Shown here piece after piece: positions 12,334-24,116 of a DNA stretch of 64,000 bases. Every line of letters starts with the position of its first letter. Positions within the stretch are counted from its first letter, which is position 1. The position numbers and the translations under genes are program-made. The stretch spans positions 620,001 through 684,000 of the forward strand of contig NW_012236532.1 in assembly GCF_000787575.1 (NCBI RefSeq), in the 5' to 3' direction. The notes below the pieces were generated by a model. The model was not told the origin of the DNA and ran no database searches. It worked only from the letters and a program-made list of their open reading frames with translations. This DNA comes from Acytostelium subglobosum LB1 (Eukaryota > Evosea > Eumycetozoa > Acytosteliales > Acytosteliaceae).

Positions 12334-13930
12334 ATGTCATCACAATTAAAACAACATCCAAAGCAACATGTTGTATTTACAACTTCAAATGGAGCACCTG
12401 TGGATAATGATATTAATATATTGACCGCTGGAAATCCTGGACCTTCATTGGTACAGGACTTTCATACAATGGACAAGTTGGCACATTTCAATAGAGAGCG
12501 TATACCTGAACGTGTGGTTCATGCCAAGGGTGCAGGCGCACATGGATACTTTGAAGTGACCAATGCCGACCTACCCAAATGGTGTCGTGCCAAGTTGTTC
12601 AATTCAGTTGGTAAGAGAACACCTGTATTCGCACGATTCTCAACTGTTGGAGGTGAGAAGGGTTCAGCCGACTCTGCACGTGATCCCCGTGGATTTGCCG
12701 TCAAGTTCTACACCGAAGAAGGTAACTGGGACATGGTGGGAAACAACACTCCTATATTCTTCATTCGCGAGCCTCAGAAGTTCCCAGACTTTATCCACAC
12801 CCAGTAAGTTGATCAAAATACTCCATCAACAAATCAATCAATCAATCAAATACAACTCAACCAAACTCATTGGAACTATCCCATCTCCAGATCATACACT
12901 TACCAATCACTCCTTCCAATTAAGGAAACGCAACCCTCAAACCAACTTGAAGGACCCTGATGCATTCTGGGACTTCATGGGATTGACCCCAGAGAGTGTA
13001 CATCAGTTCACTATCTTGTTCTCTGATCGTGGCACTCCAAAGGACTTTAGACATATGGATGGCTTCTCATCGCACACTCTCAAGTTTGTGAATGATAAGT
13101 ACGAACCATACTTTGTCAAGCTTCACTTCAAGACAGAGTCTGGCATCCAGAATCATACCAATGCCGAAGCCATATCACTAGCTGGCACAGACCCCGACGC
13201 GGCCACCAAGGATCTGTTCCAGGCCATTGAGCGAGGCGACCATCCAGCATGGAAGGTGTGCATCCAACTCATGAAGTATGACGAGGCCTTCAATTATCGT
13301 TTCGATCCATTTGATGTGACCAAGGTATTGTCGCACAAGGACTACCCCTTGATTCCTATCGGCAGGATGGTGCTTGATCGCAATCCAGAGAACTACTTTG
13401 CTGAGGTTGAGCAGGCGGCATTCTCGCCGTCCCATATGGTGCCCGGCATTGAGCCATCACTCGACAAGATGTTACAGTGGCGTCTGTTGTCCTACCCTGA
13501 CGCTCATCGCTACAGACTTGGCACCAACTATCAACAGATACCAATCAACTGTCCAATGCATGTGAACAACTACCAACGCGATGGACCCATGTGTGTGGAG
13601 GCCAATGGAGGCAAGTCGACCAATTACTATCCCAACTCGGTCAATGGTACACCTGCAGTGGACCCAAGCGCGCACATTCACGAGTACAAAGTGATGGGCG
13701 AGGTGGCCAAACATCAGTACAAGCATCCAAACAATGACTATGTTCAGGCTGGTGACTTGTATAGATTGATGGATTCCGGAGCCAAGACACGTCTGGTCGA
13801 GAACATCGTTGGACACATGAGTGGCGTAACCAGAGATGACATCAAAATCAGGGCCATTCGATGTTTCTACCTGGCCGACAAGGAATATGGCACAAGGATC
13901 TGTGAGGGACTGAAGTTAGATGGTAAGTAG
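12334..13930 (+). CDS. catA: catalase
   Basis: Haem catalase converting hydrogen peroxide to water and oxygen, normally peroxisomal or cytosolic. Two exons (12334-12803 and 12925-13930) give 491 residues, the usual size for small-subunit catalases and near the 496 of D. discoideum CatA. Key residues are visible: distal His63 in [14 protein letters not shown], the distal Asn near 136 in VGNNTPIFF, and the proximal haem-ligand Tyr near 346 in [14 protein letters not shown]. The intron splits the Gln codon of HTQKRNPQ and holds TCAA repeats. The protein ends LKLDGK with no SKL-type peroxisomal signal. Confidence 0.97.
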
Positions 13931-14603
13931 TGATTGATTGATTGATTGATTGAGTGAGTATGTGGCTTCTGGCTGACACCCATCACGTGATCATAGTGAA
14001 CAAAGTTATCCAAACACTGCCAAAGTGATCAAGGATGATTGGAAACAATACCGATTGTCTGTTAGCAGGTCCTAGGACCTCAATGTAAGATCATCCCGGG
14101 ACCTGGATATTTGCATTGATGTGGATGGGCAGTGTCTCGTGAATCAAACAAGTTGTACAAAGAAAGACAACGATCTAATCATCATCGTAGAATATAAATT
14201 GATATTATCCCTTTTAAAGATAGTTAGATCATGATGCGTACGTCCTTTCAGTGTAAAGGTTTGCATCACACACGATTGTGTGCAAATCACGTTGTTGTGA
14301 ATTGATGATGAAAGCCACAATCAAGCCCACCCCCCCACACACTCATACATCATTACACCACTTTGATCAAAGTGTATCATCATTCAGAGTTAATTAATAA
14401 TAAAGTGAGTTAGTGTGTGATTGAGGACGTTGATTGATTGTTAGTGGTTTGTGGGAGACTCATAGCCAGGAACATAGGAAGGTGAGTCAAGGTCCAGAGA
14501 GATGAGGGTCTATCATTCATTCCAATTCTATCATTAATCATACACATACAGATAGACTCTGATTATCCAGACTTAGTGGACTATATATATACCTTTTAAC
14601 AAA
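13931..14603. other. intergenic, no gene seen
   Basis: Begins with a (GATT)n run directly after the catalase stop. It includes a short perfect palindrome (AGGTCCTAGGACCT near 14069) and an adjacent CCCGGGACCTGG. No coding frame or RNA gene was recognised. Confidence 0.45.
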
Positions 14604-15582
14604 ATGGGAAACAAACAAACAACTGCTGCTGGAGCCAAGACATCATCCTCCAAGTCATCACAGAAACGCAAGGATAACAAGAAGTTTAGTATGTGTCCTA
14701 GATTGAATGATGAATGATTGATTGGATTAATGAGACTAATATCACTGTTTGTCAATCCAGAGTTTGATCAGAATGAGGTGAAGAAGTTACAAGAGACAAC
14801 AAACTGTAGGTGATGATATCGATGATGGATGGATGGACGGAAGGGACAGGAACTAACTTTAACTATGTGCCAGTCGATAAGGTCGAGGTGAAGAAGTTGT
14901 ACGAGGTGTTTTTGGAGCTGAGCGATGGCGGAAAGAAGCCATTGAACAGAGATCAATTTAGACAGGGACTGGTCAAGCTACAGCAGGCCGGTCTTAAGAA
15001 CCTGGACAACACACCATTCCCAGACAGACTGTTCGACCTACTCGACATAAACAAGGACAACACCGTAGACCTGCAGGAGTTTGTCGGTGGTCTCTCAATG
15101 CTATGCAAGGGCACAGTCGAAGAGAAGTTGGAGTGTATGTGTTTATTTGATTGATTGATCGATCACATGGAAGTGGATATCATCTGACCCATCCTCCCAC
15201 CCACCCATCACCTTTGGAACAATTCCAATCACCCAACCAATCAATCAATCAATCAATCAATCCAGTGTCATTTAAGGCATATGACTTGGATGGAAATGGC
15301 TATATTTCAAAGAGCGAGTTGTCGTTGATGTTTAAGCAGGCTTGGATTTCAGGCTTCAAGGCACTCTCGTACCAGGCCAACGATGATCTCAACCCGGATG
15401 ACTTGCAGAACTTCTCTGAAGACATGGCACAGATATTTGCAGAGGGTGCCTTCTCATCGCTCGACACCAACGGTGATGGCAAGCTGTCCTTCCAGGAGTT
15501 CAAGCAGTTCGCCATGTCCAATCCAAAGATCACCGCCACGCTCAATGGCACCAAGAAGGATGTCCCCATCACCTTTGGCTAA
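14604..15582 (+). CDS. EF-hand calcium-binding protein, calcineurin-B/NCS-like, myristoylation motif
   Basis: Four exons (14604-14688, 14761-14805, 14874-15134, 15266-15582) give 235 residues. The N-terminus MGNKQTTA fits an N-myristoylation signal (Gly2, Thr6) and is followed by a Lys/Ser-rich linker. Three canonical EF-hand loops are visible: DINKDNTVDLQEF, DLDGNGYISKSEL and DTNGDGKLSFQEF, preceded by a degenerate first hand. The arrangement resembles calcineurin B, CBL or neuronal-calcium-sensor proteins, which dock to membranes and regulate a partner phosphatase or kinase. The partner cannot be read from sequence. The exon 2 to exon 3 junction was chosen because it gives TNFDKVEVKKLYEVF; a nearer acceptor would create a stop. 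Confidence 0.88.
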
Positions 15583-15801
15583 CTCAGTCAGTTGTCTGCC
15601 GAATGATGAATGAATGAATGAATGAGGCACGAGGCAGTGTGCCAGAGGAGCTCCATCACATATTGTATCCATAAACTTGAAGTTTAGTTTAAACTTTAGA
15701 CGTTGGTTGGCGGCTGCCTGCGCAGGCAGACAGGTCAGGTAGTAGCATATATAGGGTAGTATTTTATTATTATTATTATTATTATTGGAGTTAAGGTAGT
15801 A

Positions 15802-18540
15802 TTACATCACCCAACATGAACAGCATTGACGTTGGACATTCGTTGATATCAATGGCGAGTTCTCGCTCTGTTTGGTCGTTGCTGGCTGCTCCTTCTTGGG
15901 TGTCGTTTTGGTTTGAGTAGATGGCAAGCTGGCCTGAGTTTGAGGCTGTTCTTGTTGTTTGATTGATGGAGTTGTAGCTGGTGTTGCTGGTGATGTTGTA
16001 GATATTGTTGTTGTTGATGATGTTGTTGATTGTTCAACAACAGGTGAAACAGTGGTAGTTGGTTTGATTGACTCTGTGTGAACATCCTCACTGGCGATGA
16101 CTGCTGCTGGTGCAGCGGGCTCTGGGGATTGGACATCAACGTGGACAGAGACTGACTCGCGCTGCTCGACAACGATGGTGGTGGTGGGAGCATCAACCTT
16201 GCCTGGTTGCTGCTCAATGATGACTGGTAACTCCTCCAGCTTGGTGTCTGCGGCTGGCTGGAAGACAGCCTCAAACTTAACAGGCTCCTCAGCAACGATC
16301 GCGATTGGTGTTGGCTCGGTCACGGCCACAGCAGCCTCAACCTTGACTGGCTCCTCGGCCACGGCAATGACCTCGACTGGAGTTGGAGTTGGAGTTGGTG
16401 TTGATGTTGATGGCTCCTCGATGACGGCGACTTCCTCAACCTTGACTGGCTCATCAACAGCAGTGGTGGCGGGTGTCTCTGGAACGATCTGAGCTGCTTC
16501 TTCGGTAGTTGTGGAATGTACAAGTTGCTCGACATCTGGTGTGGCGACAACGACGACGGCTGGTTCCTCCTTTGGAGTCTCCTCAACAACAGCAACAGCT
16601 GGTTGGACAGGCTCAGCAACAGCAATTGGCACACTTTGCTCCTCCTGAGCATCGGTCTGCTGTGCTGGCTCCTCAACCTTGACCTCCTCGACTGGTGGTT
16701 GCTCTTGCACAACAGTAACAACTGCTGGTACAGTCTGCTCCTCATCACTATCCTCGTCGTCCTCTTCTTCATCCTCATCCTCATCCTCTTCGCTGATCAA
16801 TTGCTCCTCTGGTGTTGGATGGATAATGACATCATCCTCCTCGCCATCATAGTCCACCTCGAGGTCGCCCTCGCCGTACTGCTCGGGGTCGTAGTCGTCG
16901 CCATAGTCGATCTCTTCATCGTCTTCGTCATAGTCGTCATAGTCGTCTTCGTCCTCATCGTCGTAGCCATAGTCGTATTCCTCGTCCTCGTCGTCGCTCT
17001 CCTTCTCGTAAGTGTGGTACGATATCTTGCTAATGTTGAACGATACGTTCTTCTTGCCAGAGACGCTGCTGGACGGCAGGCTAGATGGGGACAGTGTCTG
17101 GTGCGAGACGATCAGGTCGTCCTCGTCCTCATCCTCCTCCTCGTCGTCATCAGAGTGATCGACGTCCTCGTCATAGTCGTCCTCATCGTTGTGAGGTGGC
17201 TGCTCGCCATCGCGCTCCTCCATATCCTCGTCCTCGTCATAGTCTTCGTCGTCTTGGTCGTCACCCTCCTCTGGCTGGTGATCGGCGATGGTCACCTTCT
17301 TGGCTTGATTGTCGGTGCCGTTACTGGCGCCACCCTTGCCAAAGGTGTCGTTGGCCGATGCGTAGTCAGACTCCTCCTCGAACTGCTGCTGGTCGCGCGT
17401 GTCGAACGAGCCTGTGGACATGATCTTCTTGGCGTCGGCGATGAGGCCACCACCTGGCGAGCCGGGCACGGGGCTCGCCAGTGTGGGGGCGGGCTGGTTG
17501 ACAAACTGGCGCAGTGCGGGGTACTCCAACACGGGGTTGGGGCCGTAGAGGCTGTTGCGCATCGTCTTTAGGGATTGTGTGATCAGCTTGAACGATGGAC
17601 GATCGTTTGGATTGAACTTGCAGCACTCTTGCATCAACTCAACGAATGGTATGGGGCAGTCAGCTACGACCTGCGCCATCATTATATCACTGTTGACACC
17701 AAAGTCTTGGTTCCTCATGTTTGGCGTTGGCTTTGTCCTTGTGATCAGCTCAAACAGCAGCATTCCAAATGAGAATACATCACATCTCTCATCATAGTCT
17801 TGTCCTGTGATCATCTCTGGTGCCTATAAGGTGATTGATTGTGATTGATTGGATTAGTGTATGATCACGTGATGATGCGTGGACATGTGATCACATACCA
17901 TCCAGTTGTCAGTTCCACAGATGGTCATTGACTTGTTATTCTCATCATCGACTATTCTTGCGAATCCAAAGTCGCACACCTTGACCTTCCATTGAGTATC
18001 GATCTATGTTTGAGTGAACGACGACAAGGGTTAGGGGTCAGGGTCGAGGGGGCAAGGGAAGGGCGAGGGTCACATGACACTTACAAGTAGATTGGATGAC
18101 TTTAGATCACGATGAACGATGTTCTTGCTGTGCAGGTAGGACATGGCAAGGGTGACATCGTAGGCGATGTTGATGCGGAGTAGCCAGGGTAGGTCGACCT
18201 GTCTGTTCTTGAGATACCACTGTAGGTCACCGCCTGGCACCAGCTCAGTGACAATGTAGAGGATGCCATCGTTCTCGGCGACGCCGACAAACTGTATGAC
18301 GTTGGGATGTCTGAACAACTTGATAGTCTCGATCTCTCGTATCAAGAACTTCTCCAAATCCTTCCTGTTGGGGTCATCCGGTGCGATGTGAATCTTTTTG
18401 ATGGCCACCGGTGTCTGGAGGTACTCTCCCTTGTACACCTTTCCAAAACCACCGCTTCCAATCTCTCTTCCAATCTCCAAGTCTTCGAAATCAATGGTCC
18501 ATGCCATCTCAAACGAAGGAATTGAAGTATCTACACTCAT
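15802..18540 (-). CDS. TKL-group protein kinase (LISK-like) with long acidic tail and CaaX-like C-terminus
   Basis: Three exons (18540-18085, 18003-17899, 17823-15802) give 860 residues. The kinase domain (about 25-290) has the Gly loop GSGGFGKVYKG, VAIKK lysine, catalytic HRDLKSSNLL, DFG in VCDFGFAR, and APE in NWMAPEM, so it should be active. Sequence around the loops fits the TKL group, closest to the LISK families expanded in dictyostelids. Residues about 350-860 are a low-complexity tail rich in Asp/Glu, then Val/Glu/Pro/Thr repeats. The protein ends QCCSCWVM: CWVM fits a prenylation CaaX box, and the preceding cysteines could be palmitoylated. A membrane-anchored kinase on a long flexible acidic tether is inferred. 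The 3' half is mirrored by long antisense frames that are shadows of the GAN-rich codons. Confidence 0.9.
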
Positions 18541-19273
18541 TCTCTATATATATCTCTCTGTCTTTGTGTCTTTATGTATAATGATGTTGATTGATTGAAT
18601 GATTGATCAGATCTTGTTCCTGTGCGAGTGATGTACTGTTACTATTACTATTACTATTATCTCAAGTATGAATGAATGAATGAATGAATGTTTGTATAAC
18701 TATTGTTATGTTTGAGACACACAACACTATCAATGGAATGGACACCACCTCCTTTGCTTGACTCTCAAAGTTTGTTTCTTTGATAAGTTAATGTGTGTAT
18801 CTTGGTGTGTGTGTGTGTGTGTTTGGATTGGATTGTTATTGTGGTGGTTAGGTCGATGATTATTAGAGTAAGGGGTTGTGTTGTGTGTGTGTTTCTGATG
18901 AAGACCCTGCAAAAAGGTTTTGGTTTGATAAAAAAAATTCAAAAAGTTGATCATTTTTGCCAGTTAATCATTTTCCATACAAACATCCAACTCATCAACT
19001 AAGACCAAAACGAGAGAACAATGGGGGGTGTCATTATCCATTGATTCATTACTTCGGCAAGCTATGACAAATGTGTGATGACAATGAAGATATTATTTGA
19101 TTGATTGATGGGATTGTGGAAGGTTGTAAGTCATGTCCCCTGGGGGATAAAGGACACACTCTTAGACTTTTGATGATGATTCACTCAATCTTAATTTATA
19201 TCTCATTCTCACTCACTCACTTACTCATCACTCTATTCAATCAAACATATAAACATAAACATATTCCAATCCA
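18541..19273. other. intergenic between divergent genes
   Basis: Between the kinase (minus) and the MOSC gene (plus). It holds (GAAT)n near 18670-18690, (GT)n near 18809-18821 and an A-rich stretch at about 18930. No gene seen; it should carry both promoters. Confidence 0.45.
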
Positions 19274-19822
19274 ATGTCAGTGATAGCAGTTTGCAAGAGT
19301 CCAGTACATAACATGTCAAAGGATGTTTGTACAGAGATTGTGTTGATCGAAGGATTGGGCATTGATGGTGATGCTCATAATGGTGTCTACGTTCAACATT
19401 TGAGTAGAGTCAAAACCAATCCAACAGCACCCAATCTGCGCCAGGTTCATCTGATTCACGCAGAGCTGCATGACAACCTCAAGACAATGAACTTCACACG
19501 TGGCGTCAATCCAGGAGAGATGGGCGAGAACATCACAACACGTGGCATCGATCTCCATGCCCTGCCCACAGGCACCAAGCTGCATCTTGGCAATGATGGC
19601 GCGGTGGTCCAGCTGACAGGCCTGCGCAATCCATGTCGTCAACTTGAAGGCCTTCAACAGGACCTCCAAAAGGCATGTCTCGAGACTGATCAAGACGGCA
19701 AGATCACCAAGCGTAAAGGAGGTGTGATGAGTATTGTGCTCAAGGGTGGTGTCGTTCGCCCGAATGATCAGATCACAGTTGTGTTGCCAGAGGAGCCACA
19801 TCAACCATTGGTATGTGTATAG
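19274..19822 (+). CDS. MOSC-domain protein
   Basis: Single-exon gene of 182 residues. MOSC domains bind molybdenum cofactor and occur in sulfurases and amidoxime-reducing proteins; stand-alone MOSC proteins such as bacterial YiiM reduce N-hydroxylated compounds. Visible hallmarks are GIDGDAHNG near the N-terminus, GEMGENITTRGIDL in the middle, and the conserved cysteine in LRNPCRQLEG, with KGGVMSIVLKGG and VRPNDQITVV closing the domain. The whole protein is the domain, as in bacterial-type stand-alone forms, so a bacterial origin is possible but not shown. The ATG follows a 5' leader with TCAA repeats. The 3' end abuts the trehalase relic on the other strand. Confidence 0.9.
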   Translation: MSVIAVCKSPVHNMSKDVCTEIVLIEGLGIDGDAHNGVYVQHLSRVKTNPTAPNLRQVHLIHAELHDNLKTMNFTRGVNPGEMGENITTRGIDLHALPTGTKLHLGNDGAVVQLTGLRNPCRQLEGLQQDLQKACLETDQDGKITKRKGGVMSIVLKGGVVRPNDQITVVLPEEPHQPLVCV

Positions 19823-19826
19823 AATA

Positions 19827-20204
19827 GATTAAATTAAATTAGTTTGTAGACAGGCCACATGTATTGCTTGTGTCCAATAAACATGTTGACTTGGATTGAT
19901 TGTCCAAGGCATCCTTTATAACGAGTTACAGTCTTGGAATTTCAATGTCTCTCCACAGTAGTTGGTCGTGACCCATCTTTGAATGATATCCATCGACATG
20001 AAGTTGGTCAATGTGCTATTCGTTTGTTGTAGACCATCAAAGATGAAGTACTCGAGTGGGGACCATGCGTAGGGGAAGTCCCACTGCTGGCCCGAAGCCA
20101 CAGCCGATGTGGGCATGCCGCCAACATAGTCCATGGCCATTGGGAACATGGTCTTGACGAGCGAGTCGACCAGCTGCTCGGTGAAGTACTGGGGTAGGTC
20201 GTTT
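19827..20204 (-). pseudogene. trehalase 3' relic (partial duplicate)
   Basis: Near-identical copy of the 3' end and 3' flank of the intact trehalase gene (about 22172-22789), same orientation. It keeps the codons for WDFPYAWSPLEYF and the C-terminal KFQDCNSL plus the stop and downstream flank. It lacks about 235 bp that in the parent (about 22305-22540) include the intron, the catalytic GGGGE motif and GFGWTNG. Homology stops abruptly at about 20204, just before the 3' end of the LRR-like gene. The remaining frame runs 114 codons but has no trehalase N-terminus. It is a dead fragment unless fused to something upstream. Confidence 0.9.
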
Positions 20205-20256
20205 AGAGCAGTGTACATTTGTTGGAAGAGGATGCAACCTGAATGGTGATGCTGCC

Positions 20257-21929
20257 TCATGACTCGGGATGGGACTCTTGAGGATTGTAGTAATCGTCCT
20301 CTTCGTACTCATAAGTGAATGACTCCAATTCGAGCGCGTAGGGATTCAAAGTGACTTCGAAGCGATACTGTCCATTCCAGAAATCCTCTTGAATGTCTTC
20401 GCTGTTGCTCTCCGTGCGATCTTGCTCCGATGTCCTGGTGAAGTAGGTCAGTGACATCACTGGCTTGGAGCCAGTCACAATAAGGGAGGTGGTCATGCTA
20501 GGGCGGCCGTCAGAGTTGTCGTTGTCAGGGAAGCAGGGCTTGCCGTAGTATTTGCCGAGAGGAGAACAGACCAGGACATTCTCCTCAAACGTGATCCTCT
20601 TGGGTTCACATGTAAGTGTCCCGATTGATTCGAGTAGTGAAAACTGAATGTCTGCCGGCACGTTAAAGGCCATCTGTAGTTCCTGCAGGTGAGGAACGCG
20701 TATCAAGTTGCCCAGGCTGCCAATGAGTTCAAAAGCCGCCTCTAGTCGGAGAATGCGGAGCGATGTCATACGGTTGAGGAGGAGATGAAGATGGCGAGTA
20801 ATGATGTCGGCATGATCCAACTTTGCTTGGTGGAATGCGAGTGTGAGCGATGTCAGACGGGACGAAGAGTCTCGGAGGGCAATGAGCTGTCTGTATAGGT
20901 TGGAGTCGCTCCTCGAAGACAGACTCAGGGTGTGGATAGAGTTGAATACAACAGTCTCGTTCATGCTGATCTTGAGAGTGTGGAGGTTGCTCTTTGATCC
21001 AATGACGTCGAGATAGGATCGATCACGAATGAAGCCAAGTGAGAGCGATCGCAAAGAGCTGTTGTCGCGCAAGAAGCGAAAGAACGCCGGCTTGTAGTCG
21101 TTTCGGTCGCTCCGGTTGGCAAGGAACAAGTCTAACCGTTGCAAGACCTTGTTCTGCGAGAGATGGCTAAAGAATGCGTCCGGGTCCTCGATGAAGAAGC
21201 GGTCCTTGTATGTGTTCCCATATGGAGCTTGGTCGCTCCCAAGTACAAGAGAGGTGAGGCGTTGGACAATGGTTGAGTGGTTGAGAATGTGTCCAGTCGG
21301 TCCACAAACGCGCAGTGCCAGATCGGTGAGTTTCTGCAACTTGCCAGAGCAGGAGAAGGAGGAGCCACTGTCCTGCAAAGAAGGCGAAGCCATTCTGTTT
21401 TGAGCGTCCACCATAGTTGCCAATGACAGCGATTGTAGCTTGTTGGAGAGAGTATGATTGAGGAGGTACTCTATCACCTGAGCATCGTTGCCAGGATCCA
21501 GTCCAGTGATATGAAGATGCAGTAGTGAGGGGAAGTGCGCCAGAGCGACATCCGAGAAGAACCAGTCGTACATGTTGTATCCCTCGTAGTCGAGGAACTC
21601 GATGTTCTCGATCGATCGGACCATGTTGACGGGTGTGACGAACTTGTGCTCGCGACCAAACAGCTCGTTCAACAACTTGTAATCCATCCTCAGGCGCGTA
21701 GGATGCTTGATGACGCAGTGCGGCGACAGAAAGTGCTTGACGACGTCATGGGCAACGAATCTCTCGTCTTTGATCCTGGTCGGGTAGTTTGTGTGCCAGC
21801 AGATGGTATGTTGAGATGGCAGCAAAGAAGCTCCTGCTCACCAGAGCCAGCTGTAGTTTCCATCTGCGCGTAGAGCCAGAGGAAGGACAATATGCGGTTG
21901 AGGATATGTTGTTGGAGCTCTTGGGTCAT
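20257..21929 (-). CDS. leucine-rich-repeat-like protein A, N-terminal frame disrupted
   Basis: Main open frame from about 21825 to 20257 (522 codons; first in-frame ATG at 21687). It shows irregular leucine-rich repeats, for example LQRLDLFLANRS, SLRSLSLGFIRD, RLTSLTLAF and SLRILRLEAAF, and an acidic, Tyr-rich C-terminus. Dictyostelid LRR families of this kind often begin with an F-box-like helix pair and may be ubiquitin-ligase adaptors, but that is inference. An F-box-like start (MTQELQQHILNRILSFLW) lies at 21929, then LALVSRSFFAAIS in a second frame, and the main body in a third, with no room for introns. Either the gene is decaying, the assembly has errors, or translation starts at 21687. 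Confidence 0.62.
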
Positions 21930-22264
21930 GCTTCGTGGTCTTTCTCCAACATATCATTGATTGATTGAATGAGTGATTGAGTGATTAAGTGATCAAGTTG
22001 TGATGATGCACATCATACAGACTCTGGATATGTTGTACACACAATCTGATCGATGATAAACTTCTAAGTTGGATCATCCCTCAACCCAAAGTGTGTTGAC
22101 TTCAAATTGTCCAAGTCAACATACCCGCACAGACATACCCTCTCCAGGCATATAATTTTACAAGATGATTGATTAGATTAAATTAAATTAGTTGGTAAAC
22201 TGGCCACATGTATTGCTTGTGTCCAATAAACATGTTGACTTGGATTGAATGTCCAAGCCATCCT

Positions 22265-24078
22265 TTATAACGAGTTACAGTCTTGGAATTTCAATGTCTC
22301 TCCAAAGTTGTTTAAAAGATAGAGAGCAACTCCGTTCGTCCAGCCAAATCCATCTTGTACTACATCTATATATATTTGATTGATTGAGCGTGTCAGTAAA
22401 TGGTGATTGGAATGATTCCAGATTAATAATAATAATTATTATACATACATTCTCCACCACCACCTGGCTCACCAACTTGGGTAACATCATACTTCTCGTA
22501 CATCATACCACCTTGGCTGACAAGGGTATTCTTCCAGCCGCAATAGTTGGTCGTGACCCATCGTTGAATGATATCCATCGACATGAAGTTGGCCAATGTG
22601 CTATTCGTTTGTTGTAGACCATCAAAGATGAAGTACTCGAGTGGGGACCATGCGTAGGGGAAGTCCCACTGCTGGCCCGAAGCCACAGCCGATGTGGGCA
22701 TGCCGCCAACATAATCCATGGCCATTGGGAACATGGTCTTGACGAGCGAGTCGACCAGCTGCTCGGTGAAGTACTGGGGCAGGTCGTTTTGAATGCCACT
22801 CCACAAGGGCATCCAATTGGTGATGTAGTACTGCTGGTTCTGCTTCATCGTGTCCAGGTGGAAGTCGTACCATTGATAGTCCTGCTCGCACCAAAACACG
22901 TCCATCAGCGCGCTCAGTCTGATCGCCGCTTGATTGAGATAGTAGGCCTGCATCGATACATTGCCCACCATGCGATGGAACTCGGCCAACCTCTTCTCAT
23001 TGGCGTAGAGCATTGTGTTGAGGTCGACGGGTACAATCTCGATCGTCTGTATCGTCGTAAGGTTGATGCTGCCAGGTTCGAACCACTTTGATGAGAAGTC
23101 CATGCCAGACTCTGCGGCCGAAGCCAGCGATGAGTAGAAGAACGTTTGGCGCTCGATTGATGGGAGCGTCTGGGCGTTGGTATAGTCCTCGGCGTATGAC
23201 TCAGGGCGAGGTGTCGACGTCGTGACATTGTACATGTTGAGCAAGTAAGTCTTGCCTGGTGTGACGAGGGAGTTGACCAGCACTGATTGATTGACCATCC
23301 AGAATTGGTACTCTTGGTCCAGCAATGGCAGCAGCTGCTCGAGAAGTGCGTTGTCCTCGGTGGCGGCGTAGTACTCGCTGACCATCTGTGTGAGCAGGGG
23401 CGGCTGCGATCGGTCGAGGAAGTAGAGACGTCCACCATTGGGCACAAAGCCAAAGCGTTGGAAGAGCGATGCAAAGTTGAGCAACATGCCGCGGGCAGTC
23501 GAGGCCATGTCAGACACGAGCAGTCCCTGGATCATCCAGAAGCTGTCCCAGTAGTAGTACTCATGGAAGCGAGAGCCAGCAATGATGAATGGGTTGGGCA
23601 CGGGGATCGACGAATGGCACTCCTCGCACAGGCCCGTGAGATTAAAGTGACGCGACAGATTGAGCCACATTGTGTGCACGGCCAGGCCAAACTCGCGGAG
23701 CTCGGGACTGTGCACGCGCTCGACGAATGGCGGCTCTGGCAGCCAGTCGGTCGGCACGCTCCTCTGCACCTCGTAACCGGCGGGCAAGAAGTTGTTGGCC
23801 AGGAAGGACATGATCTCGGCGTTGGATGGCTGGCCATCGTGTGAGGCGTTGACCATCAGGTTGAAGTTGTTCAGGATGATCTGGGTTGGGTAGCGCATGG
23901 GCATGTCGACGAAAGTCTTTGAGTCATTAAACACACGAGACAACTGTACCGTATGCAACACCTCACCAACACAATATATTGGATGTTGGCATGCTGGCTG
24001 TGCTGTTGTCAACACCATCATCAATGTTGCCAATAGTACCAAGATTGGAAACACCATGGTGGAGTTGAGTGATGCCAT
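22265..24078 (-). CDS. treh: trehalase (GH37), secreted
   Basis: Hydrolyses trehalose to two glucoses; in dictyostelids trehalose is a spore reserve. Two exons (24078-22449 and 22365-22265) give 576 residues. A signal peptide covers the first 26 residues (hydrophobic MVFPILVLLATLMMVLTTA) and several Asn-X-Ser/Thr sites follow. GH37 hallmarks: GSRFHEYYYWDSFW near 170, SGMDFSSKW with the general-acid Asp, QWDFPYAWSPLEYF, then GGGGEY (catalytic Glu) directly before the intron and QDGFGWTNGV after it. All catalytic motifs are intact. A 3' relic lies at 19827-20204 and a copy of the 5' flank at 26176-26275, so the locus has been duplicated and pruned. Confidence 0.95.
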
Positions 24079-24116
24079 GATTCGTTCGTTCGATTGTTTG
24101 TTTGTTTGTTTGTTTG

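Noticed and set aside
16516-17571. 351-codon frame on the plus strand opposite the kinase tail
   Set aside because: It is the antisense shadow of GAN-rich acidic codons; the translation is a Val/Leu/Ile monotone with no domain, while the minus strand carries the kinase frame.
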